A stretch of 64,000 bases of DNA from Corynebacterium heidelbergense (GCF_028609845.1 NZ_CP063191.1:1240001-1304000), one strand, 5' to 3'; positions 1 through 9,118 are shown, counted from the first letter of the stretch. The notes: generated by a model not told the origin, from the sequence alone. Translations and numbers: made by a program.

Positions 1-282
1 GACGATGTCGGAGAAGAGGATGGCGGCATCCGCGTCATGGCGGCGCACCGGTTGCAGCGTGATCTCGCTGAGCAAATCTGGGGTGAAGCAGGCGTCCAAC
101 ATTCCGACATGTGCCCGGATCTCCCGATACTCCGGCAGGGACCGACCGGCCTGCCGCATCATCCACACGGGCCGCCGGGAGGGAGTATCACCGCGGGCGG
201 CGGCGAGGAAGGGGGCATCGTGGGCAGCGCGGCGACGGGATTGCGCCGTTGCGACATCGAGGGTCACGGGGTCATGCGTCAT
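1..282 (-). CDS. hemE: Uroporphyrinogen decarboxylase, N-terminal part (cut by window edge)
   Basis: This is the first 94 codons of uroporphyrinogen III decarboxylase, which removes four acetate carboxyls to give coproporphyrinogen III in cytosolic haem synthesis. The translated end contains [16 protein letters not shown], the family's signature near the N-terminus with the substrate-binding arginine, followed by an LFSDIV segment at the cut edge. The ATG at 280-282 is chosen because it gives the normal distance to the motif and lies 6 nt after a good -10 (CATAAT) with no SD, so the mRNA is probably leaderless. It is divergent from the DUF3000 gene. The remaining roughly three quarters lie outside the window. 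Confidence 0.93.
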   Translation of the reverse strand, partial: MTHDPVTLDVATAQSRRRAAHDAPFLAAARGDTPSRRPVWMMRQAGRSLPEYREIRAHVGMLDACFTPDLLSEITLQPVRRHDADAAILFSDIV

Positions 283-288
283 GGGGCC

Positions 289-294
289 ATTATG
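289..294 (-). promoter_or_regulatory. -10 element of hemE, leaderless
   Basis: On the minus strand CATAAT, preceded by TGG (extended -10 form), ends 6 nt before the hemE ATG. There is no SD. Transcription would start at or next to the A of the start codon. Confidence 0.55.
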
Positions 295-383
295 CCAGTC
301 CCACCGGACGGGCCCTTTTCCCCTCTAGGCCATCGGCCCCGTGGTCTGCGGCGCGCCTCAACCCCTCCGCTAAGTCTCAAGGC

Positions 384-389
384 TAGGTT
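384..389 (+). promoter_or_regulatory. -10 element of the DUF3000 gene, leaderless
   Basis: TAGGTT lies 8 nt before the GTG at 398 and no SD is visible, so a leaderless transcript is predicted. No clear -35 is seen. Confidence 0.5.
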
Positions 390-397
390 TACACATC

Positions 398-1060
398 GTG
401 AGCCGAGACCACGAGACTACCCAGTCCCCCGCACCGGATTACTTCGCCGACGCGGTGAAGAGCATGACGGACACCGCCGTGAGACCCGGGATCGAACTCT
501 CCAACATCCGACCACCCCGCAACCTCGCCCCACTGAGCCACGCCATCGGTCTGGAGGTCCAGCGCGGCCACGGCGGCGCTGAGGTCGTGAGGGCGGTTCC
601 GGAGTTTTCCGATCCGGACGCCGGGGGCGACGCGTTCGGTCGACTGATCCTCTTACACGACCCCCAGGGCGAGGACCAGTGGGACGGGGCAAAGATGCGC
701 CTCGTGGCCTACATCCAAGCGGACATGGACGCCTCCGTGGCCGGGGACCCCCTGCTCCCGGATGTCGCCTGGGATTGGCTGACCGAGGAGCTGGAGGGCC
801 CCGCCGTGGCCCACACGGACCTAGGCGGCACCGTCACCTCTACGGCCTCCGTACGCTACGGGCAGATCGGCGGTCCCCCCCGGGCTTTCCAGCTAGAGAT
901 GCGGGCGAGCTGGACCGCCACCGGCACGGATCTTTCCGGTCACGTCCAGGCCTTCGCCCGCGTGCTCGCCAAGGTGGCGGGACTGCCCCCAGAAGGAGTC
1001 GCCACGCTCTCCTCATCAGGAGCACGCGGAAGCCGGGTCCCGCGGGCCACGGGCAGCTAG
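398..1060 (+). CDS. DUF3000 domain-containing protein
   Basis: A 220-residue soluble protein of the actinobacterial DUF3000 family, function unknown. The assignment rests on the sequence (for example LAPLSHAIGLEVQRG near residue 45 and MRLVAYIQADMDASV in the middle) and on its place between hemE and ribonuclease D, which is the usual actinobacterial context. No membrane segment or catalytic motif is evident. The GTG start at 398 is chosen because a TAGGTT -10 ends 8 nt upstream and no SD exists. The gene is followed after 25 nt by rnd on the same strand, so the two are probably co-transcribed. Confidence 0.85.
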   Translation: MSRDHETTQSPAPDYFADAVKSMTDTAVRPGIELSNIRPPRNLAPLSHAIGLEVQRGHGGAEVVRAVPEFSDPDAGGDAFGRLILLHDPQGEDQWDGAKMRLVAYIQADMDASVAGDPLLPDVAWDWLTEELEGPAVAHTDLGGTVTSTASVRYGQIGGPPRAFQLEMRASWTATGTDLSGHVQAFARVLAKVAGLPPEGVATLSSSGARGSRVPRATGS

Positions 1061-1085
1061 TCACCGCCAGGGCCCCGTCACGCAC

Positions 1086-2393
1086 ATGGACTTCCGCCTC
1101 GTCTCCACCCCCGACCAACTGGCCCACGCGGGGGCGCAACTCCTCGACCTAGGGTCCGGGCCGCTGGCCGTGGATACCGAGCGCGCCGGAACCTACCGCT
1201 ACAACGACCGCGCCTTCCTCATCCAGGTCCGCCGGGCCGGGGCGGGGACGTTCCTCATCGACCCGGTGGACCACCCCCGCGAGGTCCGCGCGCTCGGGGC
1301 CCGGCTCGCCCCCATCCCATGGCTGCTTCACGCGGGGCAGACGGACCTGCCCAGCCTGGTGGAGGTCGGCTGGACCCCCACCAGCTTCCTGGACACTCAG
1401 CTTGCCGCGGCGCTGCTCGGGCACCGGCAGCTAGGACTGGCCGGCCTCGTTCAGTGGTACACGGGCACCGTCTTGACCAAGAACCGCGGCCAAGAGGACT
1501 GGTCGCGCCGCCCCCTGCCCGAACAGTGGCTGCGCTACGCCGCGCTGGACGTGGAATACCTGCTGCCGCTCCACGACATCCTGGCCGACCAGCTCCAGCG
1601 GGCCAACCGCTGGGAGTGGTACCTCCAGGAGTGCAACCACGCGCTGCACACCCACGGCCACGGTTTGCCGGAGCCGCAGTGGCAGCGGATGAAGGGGTTA
1701 TCCTCCCTCCGATCTGCGCGATCCCGGGCAATCGCCCGCGCGTTGTTCGAGACCCGCACGCGGCTGGCCCGGCAGGCGGATCTTCCCCCGGAGGCGGTGT
1801 TGCACAGCAAGGACATCGCATACATCGCGGCCCGCCCAGCCGAAAGCCGCGAACGGCTGCGGGAGGTCCTGTCCCGCCTTTCGGCCCAGGTGGGTCCCCC
1901 CAGACTCCGGCAGCGCAACGGCCGCCGGCGGGCCCTGCTCCGCCGCCACGGCGAGGAACTGCGACGGGCCCTGGCGACGGCGCTGACCCTCCCCGACGAC
2001 GAGCTGCCGTCCTTCACCGGCGCCACCCCCATCGCCGGTACCCCTGCCCCGGACCAACAACATGGCTATCCCGATATCCGCACGTGGGATCGCGACTACC
2101 CGGAAGCCGCCCGCTGCTATACCGCGCTCACCGAATCCCTCGGGCACTGCGCTGAGCACCTAGACCTCGATCCGGCCCTACTTCTCAGCACCAAGGATCG
2201 GCGCGGGATCGCCTGGAGGTGGGGTCAGCAGTGGTCCGCCCAAACTGGCCCCGACGCCGCGTGGCCCGCGCAGTCCGCAGATCCGATCGGGGACGTGGAG
2301 GAGCTGCTCGGCGTCCTAGCGCAACAGCGCGGTGTGCGTCCCTGGCAGATCGATCTTATTCTGGACGCCACCATCCCTAGCGTTTTGGCCTAG
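1086..2393 (+). CDS. rnd: Ribonuclease D-like 3'-5' exonuclease with HRDC domains
   Basis: A 435-residue DEDD-family exoribonuclease, expected to trim 3' ends of tRNA and other stable RNA precursors. The DnaQ-like domain has VDTE at about residues 29-32, the second acidic motif around [12 protein letters not shown] (about residues 80-92) and the third in [17 protein letters not shown]-type helical regions follow at about residues 208-260 and 335-420; two HRDC copies is the actinobacterial form. It follows the DUF3000 gene by 25 nt. Its TAG stop (2391-2393) interlocks with the stop of the convergent dxs in the palindrome CTAG at 2390-2393. Confidence 0.9.
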   Translation: MDFRLVSTPDQLAHAGAQLLDLGSGPLAVDTERAGTYRYNDRAFLIQVRRAGAGTFLIDPVDHPREVRALGARLAPIPWLLHAGQTDLPSLVEVGWTPTSFLDTQLAAALLGHRQLGLAGLVQWYTGTVLTKNRGQEDWSRRPLPEQWLRYAALDVEYLLPLHDILADQLQRANRWEWYLQECNHALHTHGHGLPEPQWQRMKGLSSLRSARSRAIARALFETRTRLARQADLPPEAVLHSKDIAYIAARPAESRERLREVLSRLSAQVGPPRLRQRNGRRRALLRRHGEELRRALATALTLPDDELPSFTGATPIAGTPAPDQQHGYPDIRTWDRDYPEAARCYTALTESLGHCAEHLDLDPALLLSTKDRRGIAWRWGQQWSAQTGPDAAWPAQSADPIGDVEELLGVLAQQRGVRPWQIDLILDATIPSVLA

Positions 2394-4306
2394 CTTGCGC
2401 GCAGTTGCGCGCACCATTCGCGGACGCGCTCGTGCACGGCATCCGGGTCCATATCCAGCTCCGCGAGTACTTCGCTGCGGGAGGCGTGGGCGAGGAACTG
2501 CTGGGGGATGGCGATGTGGCGTACCGGGGTATCCACGCCAGCGGCGTTGAGGTGGCGCTGGAGGACACTACCGGCCCCGCCGTGCTCCCCGTTGTCCTCC
2601 ACTGTCACCACCAGATCTGCCTGCGCCGCGAGCTGGACCAGGGAGTCCGCGCAAGGCAGAACCCAGGTTGGGTCCACCACCGTGGCCCGGTAGCCCTGCT
2701 CCACTGCGGCATCGGCCGCGGCCTGGGATTGCAGGGTCAAGGCCCCGTAGTTGACGACGAGCACGTGGGGGCGGTCTTTCTGAAGCCCTGCCGTCGCTTC
2801 GGTGTCGGCGGGTCCCTCGAAGAGCACGTCGAAGTCCTCCTCCTCTCGCACGGCGGGGAGGTCGGCGGGCACGTTGCCCTTGGGGAAACGCACGACGGAG
2901 GGGCCCTCGGAGATGGCGCAGCAGCGCGTCAGCGCGCGGCGCAGCCGGGCCCCGTCGCGGGGCGCGGCGATGTGGATGCCGGGCACGATGCCCATGATGG
3001 ACAGGTCCCACATGCCGTTGTGGCTGGGCCCATCGGACCCGGTGACCCCAGCGCGGTCCAAAACGATGGTGACGCCCAGCCGGAGCAGCGCTACGTCCAT
3101 GAGGGTCTGGTCGAAGGCCCGGTTGAGGAAGGTCGAGTAGACGGCGACGACGGGGTGGTAACCGCCGAGGGCAAGGCCTGCAGCACTGGTTAGCGCGTGC
3201 TGTTCGGCGATCCCCACGTCGAAGGTACGGCTGGGGTGCACCTCGGCGAACTCGGTGAGCCCGGTGGGTCCCGCCATCGCAGCGGTGATCGCAACAAGGT
3301 TGTCATCCCTGTTCGCCAGCTCGATGAGGTGCTGGGAGAAAACCTTCGTCCACCCGGGTTTGGAGGTGCCGATGGGCTCGCCCGTGACTGGGTCGATCAC
3401 ACCGGTGGCGTGCATCTGGTCGGCCTCGTTCTGCTCGGCCGGGTCGAATCCCTTACCCTTGCGGGTCATGGTGTGGACAATGACGGGGCCGCCGTAGTCC
3501 TTGGCGTATCGGAGGGCGTTTTCGACCTGCCGCACGTCGTGCCCATCCACGGGGCCGATGTACTTCAACCCCAGGTCGGAGAACATTTCGTGGGGGATGA
3601 CGGTGTGCTTGACCCCCTCCTTCAACCCGTGAATCAGCTGAAAGGCCCGATCCCCCACCCAGCCCATGCGCCCCAGGGTGTTTTTCCCGGACTCCATGAC
3701 CTTGTCGTACACCGGCTGCAGGCGCAGGGCGGCTAGATTTTCCGCCATTCCCCCGATGGTCGGAGAGTAGGACCGCCCGTTGTCGTTGACCACGACGATG
3801 ACGGAGCGCTTCTTCCCCGTGGCGATGTTGTTCAACGCCTCCCAACACATGCCCCCGGTCAGGGCACCATCGCCGACGAGCGCAACGACGTGGCGGTGTG
3901 TCTGACCGCCAAGCTCAAAGGCCTTCGCCAAGCCGTCCGCGTAGGACAGCGCGGCGGAGGCATGGGAAGACTCGGTCCAGTCGTGGGGGCTTTCCGCCCG
4001 ATCCGGGTACCCGGACAGGCCGTCTTTTTGGCGGAGCGTGTCGAACAGCTCGCGCCGACCGGTGAGGATTTTGTGAACGTAGCTCTGGTGGCCGGTATCG
4101 AACAGCAGCGGGTCTGTGGGACTGTCGAAAACCTTGTGCATCGCCAGGGTCAGCTCCACCACACCGAGGTTGGGCCCAAGGTGGCCACCCGTCGCGGAAA
4201 CTTTTTCGATGAGGAAGGAACGAATTTCAGCCGCGAGCTCCTCTAGCGCCGGGGTGTCCAGCTGCTTGATGTCTGCGGGTGAGGAAATGGTCTCGAGGAT
4301 TCCCAT
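2390..4306 (-). CDS. dxs: 1-deoxy-D-xylulose-5-phosphate synthase
   Basis: A thiamine-diphosphate enzyme that condenses pyruvate and glyceraldehyde 3-phosphate, the first step of the MEP isoprenoid pathway. It has 638 residues, normal for the family. Seen: [15 protein letters not shown] and [11 protein letters not shown] near the N-terminus, the ThDP motif [16 protein letters not shown], the transketolase-type [15 protein letters not shown] segment, and a C-terminal transketolase domain. The frame is open 72 codons further upstream, but that part is proline/arginine-rich and unlike the family. The chosen ATG (4304-4306, MGILETIS) matches the known N-terminus of corynebacterial Dxs. A GGAGAA lies upstream, at a rather long distance. 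Confidence 0.96.
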   Translation of the reverse strand: MGILETISSPADIKQLDTPALEELAAEIRSFLIEKVSATGGHLGPNLGVVELTLAMHKVFDSPTDPLLFDTGHQSYVHKILTGRRELFDTLRQKDGLSGYPDRAESPHDWTESSHASAALSYADGLAKAFELGGQTHRHVVALVGDGALTGGMCWEALNNIATGKKRSVIVVVNDNGRSYSPTIGGMAENLAALRLQPVYDKVMESGKNTLGRMGWVGDRAFQLIHGLKEGVKHTVIPHEMFSDLGLKYIGPVDGHDVRQVENALRYAKDYGGPVIVHTMTRKGKGFDPAEQNEADQMHATGVIDPVTGEPIGTSKPGWTKVFSQHLIELANRDDNLVAITAAMAGPTGLTEFAEVHPSRTFDVGIAEQHALTSAAGLALGGYHPVVAVYSTFLNRAFDQTLMDVALLRLGVTIVLDRAGVTGSDGPSHNGMWDLSIMGIVPGIHIAAPRDGARLRRALTRCCAISEGPSVVRFPKGNVPADLPAVREEEDFDVLFEGPADTEATAGLQKDRPHVLVVNYGALTLQSQAAADAAVEQGYRATVVDPTWVLPCADSLVQLAAQADLVVTVEDNGEHGGAGSVLQRHLNAAGVDTPVRHIAIPQQFLAHASRSEVLAELDMDPDAVHERVREWCAQLRAS

Positions 4307-4631
4307 GCGGACGAACGCTTCTCCATCCAGTTCGCTGCTACGGGCCGGTGGGGCGGTGCCGGCAGGGGCCCCGGGGCGCGGGGGCCCTGCCGCCACCTCC
4401 CCGATGTCCTGGCCATAGCGTGTGGCTCGGTCGGTCGGTTCTTCACCGATCGGGGCCGTTTTCCTCCCCACTGGGTTGCAGGGGTGCCACGGCCGACGAT
4501 CAGCGTGCTCCGGCGCCCACATCTCCGCTGCTAAGCGGGGGTTGCGCGGCGCCGCGCGCGGTTCTCCCCAGCTTAGTGGGGAGCTTGGGGGCCGCGTTAA
4601 TAATGCGTTTCACACCCGCCGTCTGCCCTGT
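4307..4631. other. Intergenic region between the m5U methyltransferase gene and dxs
   Basis: 325 bases without a supported gene. It contains a GC-rich stem-loop at 4361-4391 (12 positions per arm, one mismatch, 7-base loop) in the dxs leader, and a perfect 6-bp stem (CTCCCC/GGGGAG, 8-base loop) at 4564-4583, about 50 bases past the end of the upstream gene. The second may be its terminator. No clear -10 for dxs was found. Open frames here translate to low-complexity Pro/Arg/Gly sequence. Confidence 0.5.
4564..4583 (-). terminator. Possible terminator stem-loop after the m5U methyltransferase gene
   Basis: CTCCCC and GGGGAG form a perfect 6-bp stem around an 8-base loop about 50 nt downstream of the stop at 4632. 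There is no U tract, which is common in high-GC actinobacteria, so this is weakly supported. Confidence 0.3.
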
Positions 4632-6032
4632 TCAGTGGCCTGCGGCCGGCACGAGATGAGCGAGCAGCTCGACGTGGTGGGTCAGCCCAAAGGCGTCCAC
4701 GACGGTGACGTGCTCCACCTGGTACCCACATTCCGCCCACGCCGCGAGGTCCCGCGCGGCGGTGGCGGGATCGCAGCCAATGTGAACGATATGGCGGGGT
4801 TTGGCAGCTGCGATCGCTCGAATCGTGGGGGCCCCGGCACCCACCCGCGGGGGGTCCAGGACCACGGCGTGCACTCCGCCCTCGGTGCGCAGTGTGGCCA
4901 GGCTCCGGGCGGCGGCGTCCTGACGGGACCGGGCGGAATCGGAAGTCTTGCCCCGCCTGCGGCGACGGTGCACTGCGCGGGGCCGGTGGGCGCCAATAGC
5001 CCCGGAGACGAAGCGAACGTCCGCCCCCAATTGCCCGTCGCCCAGTGCCGTCCGCCCCGCTTCGCTGGCGGCGGAGGCAACATCCATACTGTCTACCCGG
5101 TCGGCCAACCGCGCCAGAACCGGGACGAAGGCCCCGGCCCCGCCGTACAGGTCCCATGCGGTTCCTGGCCCCGCCGGCAGATGGCGGCCGATCCACTCGG
5201 CGTAGCTGCGCGCGGCGGCACCGTGACCCTGCCAGAAGCTATCGACGGGGAGCTCCCAGCGCTGGTCTCCAATTCGGCGGTGGACGGTGCCGCTGCCCAG
5301 CACAACGTGCGAGCCGTGCTCCCCGAGCTCCACCGCAGAGTGCTCCCCATCGTCACCCAGAGCCACCGCCACCTGAGCGCCCGGGGTGAACCGCATGGTT
5401 GCGAGGGGGCCGACCAGTCCCGGTGCCCACTGGGCACACTCGGCCGCGTCAATGGAGATGAGGTCGTGCGATGCCGCCCGTCGAATGCCGGCCCGTCCCT
5501 CGTTATCGACGCCAAAACGGGCGCGCGTCCGCCAGCCTCGCTGTGGTGGCAGGCTCAGCACGGAAACCCCGCCGCGTTCACCGCCGACCTCCGCGTCCAC
5601 CGGGCACAGGTGCAGGTGGCCGATACGGGCGAGCTGGTCCAAGACCACCGCGCGTTTGAACTCCAGCGCACCCTCCGGGTCCACGAAGGACAGATCACAG
5701 CAGCCGGCACCCGCCAGGGCTGCGGGACATTGCGCGGCAACCCGGTGCGGGGAGGGTTGCCCCACCTCCAGGGCCCACCCGGTGCGGAAGGAGCGCGGCT
5801 GTTTCTGCTGTTCCCGTTGTTTCTGCTGTTCCCGCTTCACCCGACCTGCGGCAGAACCCTGGTCGGGCAGGGGATCCAGGGCCACCTGTACGCTCCGCTC
5901 CCCTGGCAGGGCTCCGCGAACGAAGATGACCTGGCCCTCCGGGGTGCGGGCCAAGCAACTCCCCCCGTGGGCGGGCCCGGCAATATCCACAACCAGCGTT
6001 TCTGGCGACGGTGCGGACTTGGCGTGGGTCAT
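4632..6032 (-). CDS. TrmA/RlmD-type 23S rRNA or tRNA (uracil-5-)-methyltransferase
   Basis: A 466-residue class I SAM-dependent RNA m5U methyltransferase. An N-terminal TRAM-like segment starts at about residue 10 (VVDIAGPAHGGSCLART). The SAM-binding DLYGGAGAF is at about residue 294, the LDPPRVGAG motif at about residue 391, and the nucleophilic cysteine lies in IGCDPATAARD near residue 421. The substrate cannot be told from sequence. The ATG at 6030-6032 shares one base with the TGA of the upstream DUF3159 gene (TGATG), indicating translational coupling. A Lys/Gln/Arg-rich insert at residues 70-85 is a lineage detail. The frame stays open upstream but runs through the DUF3159 gene. Confidence 0.88.
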   Translation of the reverse strand: MTHAKSAPSPETLVVDIAGPAHGGSCLARTPEGQVIFVRGALPGERSVQVALDPLPDQGSAAGRVKREQQKQREQQKQPRSFRTGWALEVGQPSPHRVAAQCPAALAGAGCCDLSFVDPEGALEFKRAVVLDQLARIGHLHLCPVDAEVGGERGGVSVLSLPPQRGWRTRARFGVDNEGRAGIRRAASHDLISIDAAECAQWAPGLVGPLATMRFTPGAQVAVALGDDGEHSAVELGEHGSHVVLGSGTVHRRIGDQRWELPVDSFWQGHGAAARSYAEWIGRHLPAGPGTAWDLYGGAGAFVPVLARLADRVDSMDVASAASEAGRTALGDGQLGADVRFVSGAIGAHRPRAVHRRRRRGKTSDSARSRQDAAARSLATLRTEGGVHAVVLDPPRVGAGAPTIRAIAAAKPRHIVHIGCDPATAARDLAAWAECGYQVEHVTVVDAFGLTHHVELLAHLVPAAGH

Positions 6033-6757
6033 CAGTGGCGACCCTCCGCGGCGTTGGCGCGGCGTACCGCCCACACCGTGATTAGCAGCGCGGCGATGGT
6101 CAGGGGCCACCCCATGGCAATACGGGTGTACCCGAGCGCGGTGGTGGCGTCCCGAAGATAAAGCCACTGCTGGACCCCGAACCGGGCGAAGAAGACCACG
6201 GCCCAACACGCGGTGGCCAGGCTGAAGGCCCGCACGGCCCGACGGTTGGTGCGCCAGCGCTGATCGTGGCCGTTGATCGAGCGCCAGATCACTCCGACGA
6301 GGGGCCAGCGCAGCGGGATACTCAGGCTAAAGACGATACCCGCGACAAGCGAATACCAGATTCCGTAGGCGAAGAAGCCCTTGGCGTCGCCGAGGATCCA
6401 GGCGATGGCGGCGCCGATGGCCACGCCGATAAAGCCGCTGACCGCCGGCTGCACGTTTTCTTTGCGAACCAGGCGCCAGACAAGAACGGCCGTGGCCACC
6501 CCGAGGGCAGCGCCGAGGGCGGGCTTGAGACCGTAAGCGTTGTTGACCGGGACCATCACAAGGATGGGCAGGGTGCTCGCGACCAAGCCGCCTAGCCCGC
6601 CCATCTGCTCGAGCATCGTGGCAGAGGAAGCGGGGGTATCCGAGTCGGAAGCATGGGACTTTGCCGGGCTGGCGCCAGGCGCGGATCCGGTCCCAACGCC
6701 GGGCGGCGGTGTCGAGGGGGTATCGGGCGAACCGTTGGGTTCAGGGTGCGAGGGCAT
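6032..6757 (-). CDS. DUF3159 integral membrane protein
   Basis: A 241-residue membrane protein of the actinobacterial DUF3159 family, function unknown. After a Pro/Ser-rich cytoplasmic N-terminus of about 45 residues there are about six hydrophobic segments (for example STLPILVMVPVNNAYG, LGAALGVATAVLVWRLV, FIGVAIGAAIAWILG). The ATG at 6755-6757 lies 6 nt after TACCCT with no SD, so a leaderless start is preferred over an upstream in-frame codon that would add arginine-rich sequence. It overlaps the downstream RNA methyltransferase by one base (TGATG), so the two form an operon. Confidence 0.82.
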   Translation of the reverse strand: MPSHPEPNGSPDTPSTPPPGVGTGSAPGASPAKSHASDSDTPASSATMLEQMGGLGGLVASTLPILVMVPVNNAYGLKPALGAALGVATAVLVWRLVRKENVQPAVSGFIGVAIGAAIAWILGDAKGFFAYGIWYSLVAGIVFSLSIPLRWPLVGVIWRSINGHDQRWRTNRRAVRAFSLATACWAVVFFARFGVQQWLYLRDATTALGYTRIAMGWPLTIAALLITVWAVRRANAAEGRH

Positions 6758-6763
6758 GTGACG

Positions 6764-6769
6764 AGGGTA
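6764..6769 (-). promoter_or_regulatory. -10 element of the DUF3159 operon, leaderless
   Basis: On the minus strand TACCCT ends 6 nt before the ATG and no SD is present. A leaderless transcript carrying the DUF3159 and m5U methyltransferase genes is predicted. Confidence 0.45.
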
Positions 6770-6815
6770 GACCGAAGCGATCCGGAGAATCGAGGGCGGG
6801 ACGCCTCTGGCCCGG

Positions 6816-7553
6816 TTAAGCCTGCCCTCGGCCCTCGGATTGGGCCTGCGCCTGCGCCTGAGCCTCGAGGTGGCGGCGCAGTTCATCGGCCATGGCCTGG
6901 GGGATCTGCACCGGCAGGGCGGTGCCGGCGGGGATGGGGTCCTTCCCGCGCATCACAAAGGTGCGCGCGATGATCTGGCGGGTCAGCTCCACCAGGTCGG
7001 CAGAGCCGGCGCCGGGCCCGGCCAAGGTCATGCGCAGCATCCAACGGGGGCCGCTCACACCGATGACGTGCATCGCGGCATCCCCGGACTCGGCGTGCAC
7101 CTCCTGGCCCCAGGGGCCTTGCTCCATGCTGACTTGCAACCCGTCCTCAGCCATCCCCTGCAGGATTTCGGTGGCCGCTTCCTCCCACATGTCGGTGCTC
7201 TTCGGCGCGGCGAAGGCGACCGGAGTGATGCGACCAAAGGGGGTGACAATGTGAACCATCTGCGGGCCGGACGGGCCCATCTCCACCTGAACCTCCCCCT
7301 CGTGGGGCACGGGCACCATGAGGGAGCCGAGGTCCAGGCCGCCTTTGGCGAAATCGGAGAAGTCGAACTGCCGGTAGTCCACGCTGTCGCCGTCGAAGGG
7401 ACCGAAATCCCCCTCCACCCGGTCGTAGCCAGCGGCGCCCGCAGTCGGTTCTGCGGCGGGCTCCTCTGCCCCAGCCTGGCTCTCGGGGACCTCTGCCGCG
7501 TCGGTACCGGGCTCTGCGGAGTTCTTCTGCTTCTTCTTAGCGAATCGCCACAT
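6816..7553 (-). CDS. DUF3710 domain-containing protein
   Basis: A 245-residue soluble protein of the DUF3710 family, found next to dut in actinobacteria, function unknown. An N-terminal basic stretch (MWRFAKKKQK) is followed by an acidic, Ala/Glu-rich linker to about residue 50 and then the conserved domain (DYRQFDFSDFAKGGLDLGSL, VHIVTPFGRITPVAFAAPKS). The C-terminus ends in a glutamine/alanine-rich helix. The ATG at 7551-7553 lies 7 nt after TAGGGT without an SD; the longer open frame upstream would run into dut and is rejected. Confidence 0.83.
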   Translation of the reverse strand: MWRFAKKKQKNSAEPGTDAAEVPESQAGAEEPAAEPTAGAAGYDRVEGDFGPFDGDSVDYRQFDFSDFAKGGLDLGSLMVPVPHEGEVQVEMGPSGPQMVHIVTPFGRITPVAFAAPKSTDMWEEAATEILQGMAEDGLQVSMEQGPWGQEVHAESGDAAMHVIGVSGPRWMLRMTLAGPGAGSADLVELTRQIIARTFVMRGKDPIPAGTALPVQIPQAMADELRRHLEAQAQAQAQSEGRGQA

Positions 7554-7560
7554 GGTGTTC

Positions 7561-7566
7561 ACCCTA
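7561..7566 (-). promoter_or_regulatory. -10 element of the DUF3710 gene, leaderless
   Basis: On the minus strand TAGGGT ends 7 nt before the ATG and no SD is seen. It sits in the 29-base gap after dut. Confidence 0.5.
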
Positions 7567-7582
7567 GTCAGTCGGCCAGTGC

Positions 7583-8050
7583 CTAGTGGGAACCGGTGGA
7601 ACCATAACCCCCGGCACCCCGGACCGTCTCCCCAAGCTCGTCGATGTCCGCTACCTCCTCTACCCCGCACAAGCTGACCTGCTGGACCACAAGCTGGGCG
7701 ATCCGGTCCCCCCGGGCGATCTGCACCGGAATGTGGGGGTCCAGGTTGATCAGACACACCTTGATCTCGCCGCGGTAGTCCGCGTCGATGGTGCCGGGGC
7801 TGTTGACGATGGAGAGGCCACTGCGCGCCGCCAACCCACTGCGCGGGTGCACTAGGCCCACAGTCCCGACCGGCAACGCGATGGCAATGCCCGTACCCAC
7901 CAGGGCCCGATGCCCCGGCTCGATACGAACGTCCTCGGTGCTGCGCAGGTCCAGCCCGGCGTCCGTGGGATGGGCCCGGGAGGGTAGGGGCAGGCCGCGG
8001 TCCAGGCGAGTTATGCGCAGGGGAGCTTCCCCCTGGGTGTGCTCAGTCAT
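7583..8050 (-). CDS. dut: Deoxyuridine 5'-triphosphate nucleotidohydrolase
   Basis: Homotrimeric dUTPase, which hydrolyses dUTP to dUMP and pyrophosphate and so limits uracil in DNA and feeds thymidylate synthesis. It has 155 residues, the usual size. Five motifs are visible: [22 protein letters not shown], the substrate loop with catalytic aspartate in [26 protein letters not shown], and the flexible C-terminal arm [10 protein letters not shown]. The ATG at 8048-8050 lies 8 nt after TACAGT without an SD, so a leaderless mRNA is predicted. It fits with thyX in this window as the dUMP-to-dTMP route. Confidence 0.95.
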   Translation of the reverse strand: MTEHTQGEAPLRITRLDRGLPLPSRAHPTDAGLDLRSTEDVRIEPGHRALVGTGIAIALPVGTVGLVHPRSGLAARSGLSIVNSPGTIDADYRGEIKVCLINLDPHIPVQIARGDRIAQLVVQQVSLCGVEEVADIDELGETVRGAGGYGSTGSH

Positions 8051-8058
8051 GGCCCCAT

Positions 8059-8064
8059 ACTGTA
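8059..8064 (-). promoter_or_regulatory. -10 element of dut, leaderless
   Basis: On the minus strand TACAGT ends 8 nt before the dut ATG and no SD is visible. Confidence 0.5.
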
Positions 8065-8156
8065 CAAGTCTTCCGCTCCCCCGCCGCTGCCTTCCCCGGC
8101 CCACCCCCCGAGCTGGGCGCCTCGACCGCCTCGCAGTGGGTAACAATGGCGCCTAG

Positions 8157-8162
8157 TAGTAT
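8157..8162 (+). promoter_or_regulatory. -10 element of the DUF3093 gene
   Basis: TAGTAT with a start expected near 8169 would give a leader of about 85 nt ending in the SD at 8242-8248. No convincing -35 is seen. Confidence 0.35.
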
Positions 8163-8253
8163 TGGAGCATCTGAAACCACTGCTGCATCCGGCAAGTCCT
8201 GGATCCGGCGTTGTGGGTAATAAGCCAATTAGCGTTCAGACAGGAGAACTGCT

Positions 8254-8748
8254 GTGCCAGACGTGCGCCCGCCCCATGGGGGTTCCGAGGTGTTGTACTC
8301 GGAGCGCCAGCGGGTGCCGTTGACCTGGTGGCTGTTGTGCGCGGGCGTGGTGGCGATTATCGCCTGGCAAGCTCAAATGCAACGCCCGTGGTGGTGGGGG
8401 GCAATCGCCGGGGTCCTGGCGGGGGCAGCCGCGACGTGGATGTTGCTGCGGCTGTCCACCACCCGTATTGCCGTCGTCGCCCAGCCGGACGGGCAGCGCT
8501 GGCTCCACGCGGGCGGGGCTAAGATTCCGGCGCGCCTCATCAGCAGGGCGCTCGTCATCCCCCCGACGGCCAAGCAGGCGGCCATGGGGCGGCAGTTGGA
8601 TCCGGCGGCCTACGTGGTCCACCACGGGTGGATCCCCACGATGGCCATGGCCGTGCTGGACGATCCGGACGACCCCACCCCCTACTGGCTCATCTCCACG
8701 AAAGATCCGGACGGGCTTCTAGCCGCCCTCGACCGCCCGGTGTACTAA
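8254..8748 (+). CDS. DUF3093 membrane-associated protein
   Basis: A 164-residue protein of the DUF3093 family of actinobacteria, function unknown. It starts with a short basic segment (SERQRVPLTWW). Two hydrophobic helices follow (WWLLCAGVVAIIAWQAQ and GAIAGVLAGAAATWMLL, about residues 25-65), then a cytoplasmic domain ending in PTPYWLISTKDPDGLLAAL. The GTG at 8254 is chosen for the AGGAGAA SD at 8242-8248. It is divergent from dut and convergent with the DUF4193 gene. Confidence 0.85.
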   Translation: MPDVRPPHGGSEVLYSERQRVPLTWWLLCAGVVAIIAWQAQMQRPWWWGAIAGVLAGAAATWMLLRLSTTRIAVVAQPDGQRWLHAGGAKIPARLISRALVIPPTAKQAAMGRQLDPAAYVVHHGWIPTMAMAVLDDPDDPTPYWLISTKDPDGLLAALDRPVY

Positions 8749-8811
8749 ATCCCCGCTGGTTCCGCCGCCCCCACGCCCCCCCTGATCTGCTTCCCCTCCC
8801 CCTGCCCGGCG

Positions 8812-8828
8812 CTGCGCCCTAGGCGCAG
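8812..8828. terminator. Stem-loop over the DUF4193 stop codon, possible bidirectional terminator
   Basis: CTGCGCC and GGCGCAG form a perfect 7-bp stem around the three-base loop CTA, which is the complement of the DUF4193 stop codon. It lies between two convergent genes. There is no U tract on either side. Confidence 0.35.
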
Positions 8829-9118
8829 TCGACGCAGATGTATTCGTTGTCCCCGGCATTTTCGGCAATCCTGCTGCGGTGCTGGACTAGAAAGCACACG
8901 CTGCACGTGAACTCGTCGGCCTGGCGGGGAATGACCGTCCCGGAAAGCTCCTCCCCAGACAGGTCCGCCATGGGCACGTCATAGGGCTCTACGATCTCCC
9001 CATCGTCGGTGTCATCGACGTCGGGCTCCGCTTTCTCAGCCGCTTTCAGGCCTTCCAGCGAGTCCGTCTCGATGTCCTCATCGCCGCGGCGGCGGGGGGC
9101 GTCGTAATCAGTGGCCAC
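8819..9118 (-). CDS. DUF4193 small zinc-ribbon-like protein
   Basis: A 99-residue acidic protein of the DUF4193 family, conserved next to the DUF3093 and sigA region in actinobacteria. The N-terminal two thirds is charged and probably disordered. The C-terminus has CSVCFLVQ followed by YICVDCA, two CxxC pairs that could bind zinc. The GTG at 9116-9118 has a strong AGGAGG SD. A promoter is visible about 110 nt upstream. The role is unknown; RNA polymerase or ribosome association would be a guess. Confidence 0.88.
   Translation of the reverse strand: MATDYDAPRRRGDEDIETDSLEGLKAAEKAEPDVDDTDDGEIVEPYDVPMADLSGEELSGTVIPRQADEFTCSVCFLVQHRSRIAENAGDNEYICVDCA

Noticed and set aside
4307-4522. 72-codon N-terminal extension of dxs
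   Set aside because: It is Pro/Arg/Gly-rich, has no family match and no SD; Dxs proteins start at the chosen ATG.
4422-6161. 579-codon plus-strand frame opposite the m5U methyltransferase
   Set aside because: The opposite strand encodes a clear methyltransferase with all motifs; this frame has no recognisable domain.
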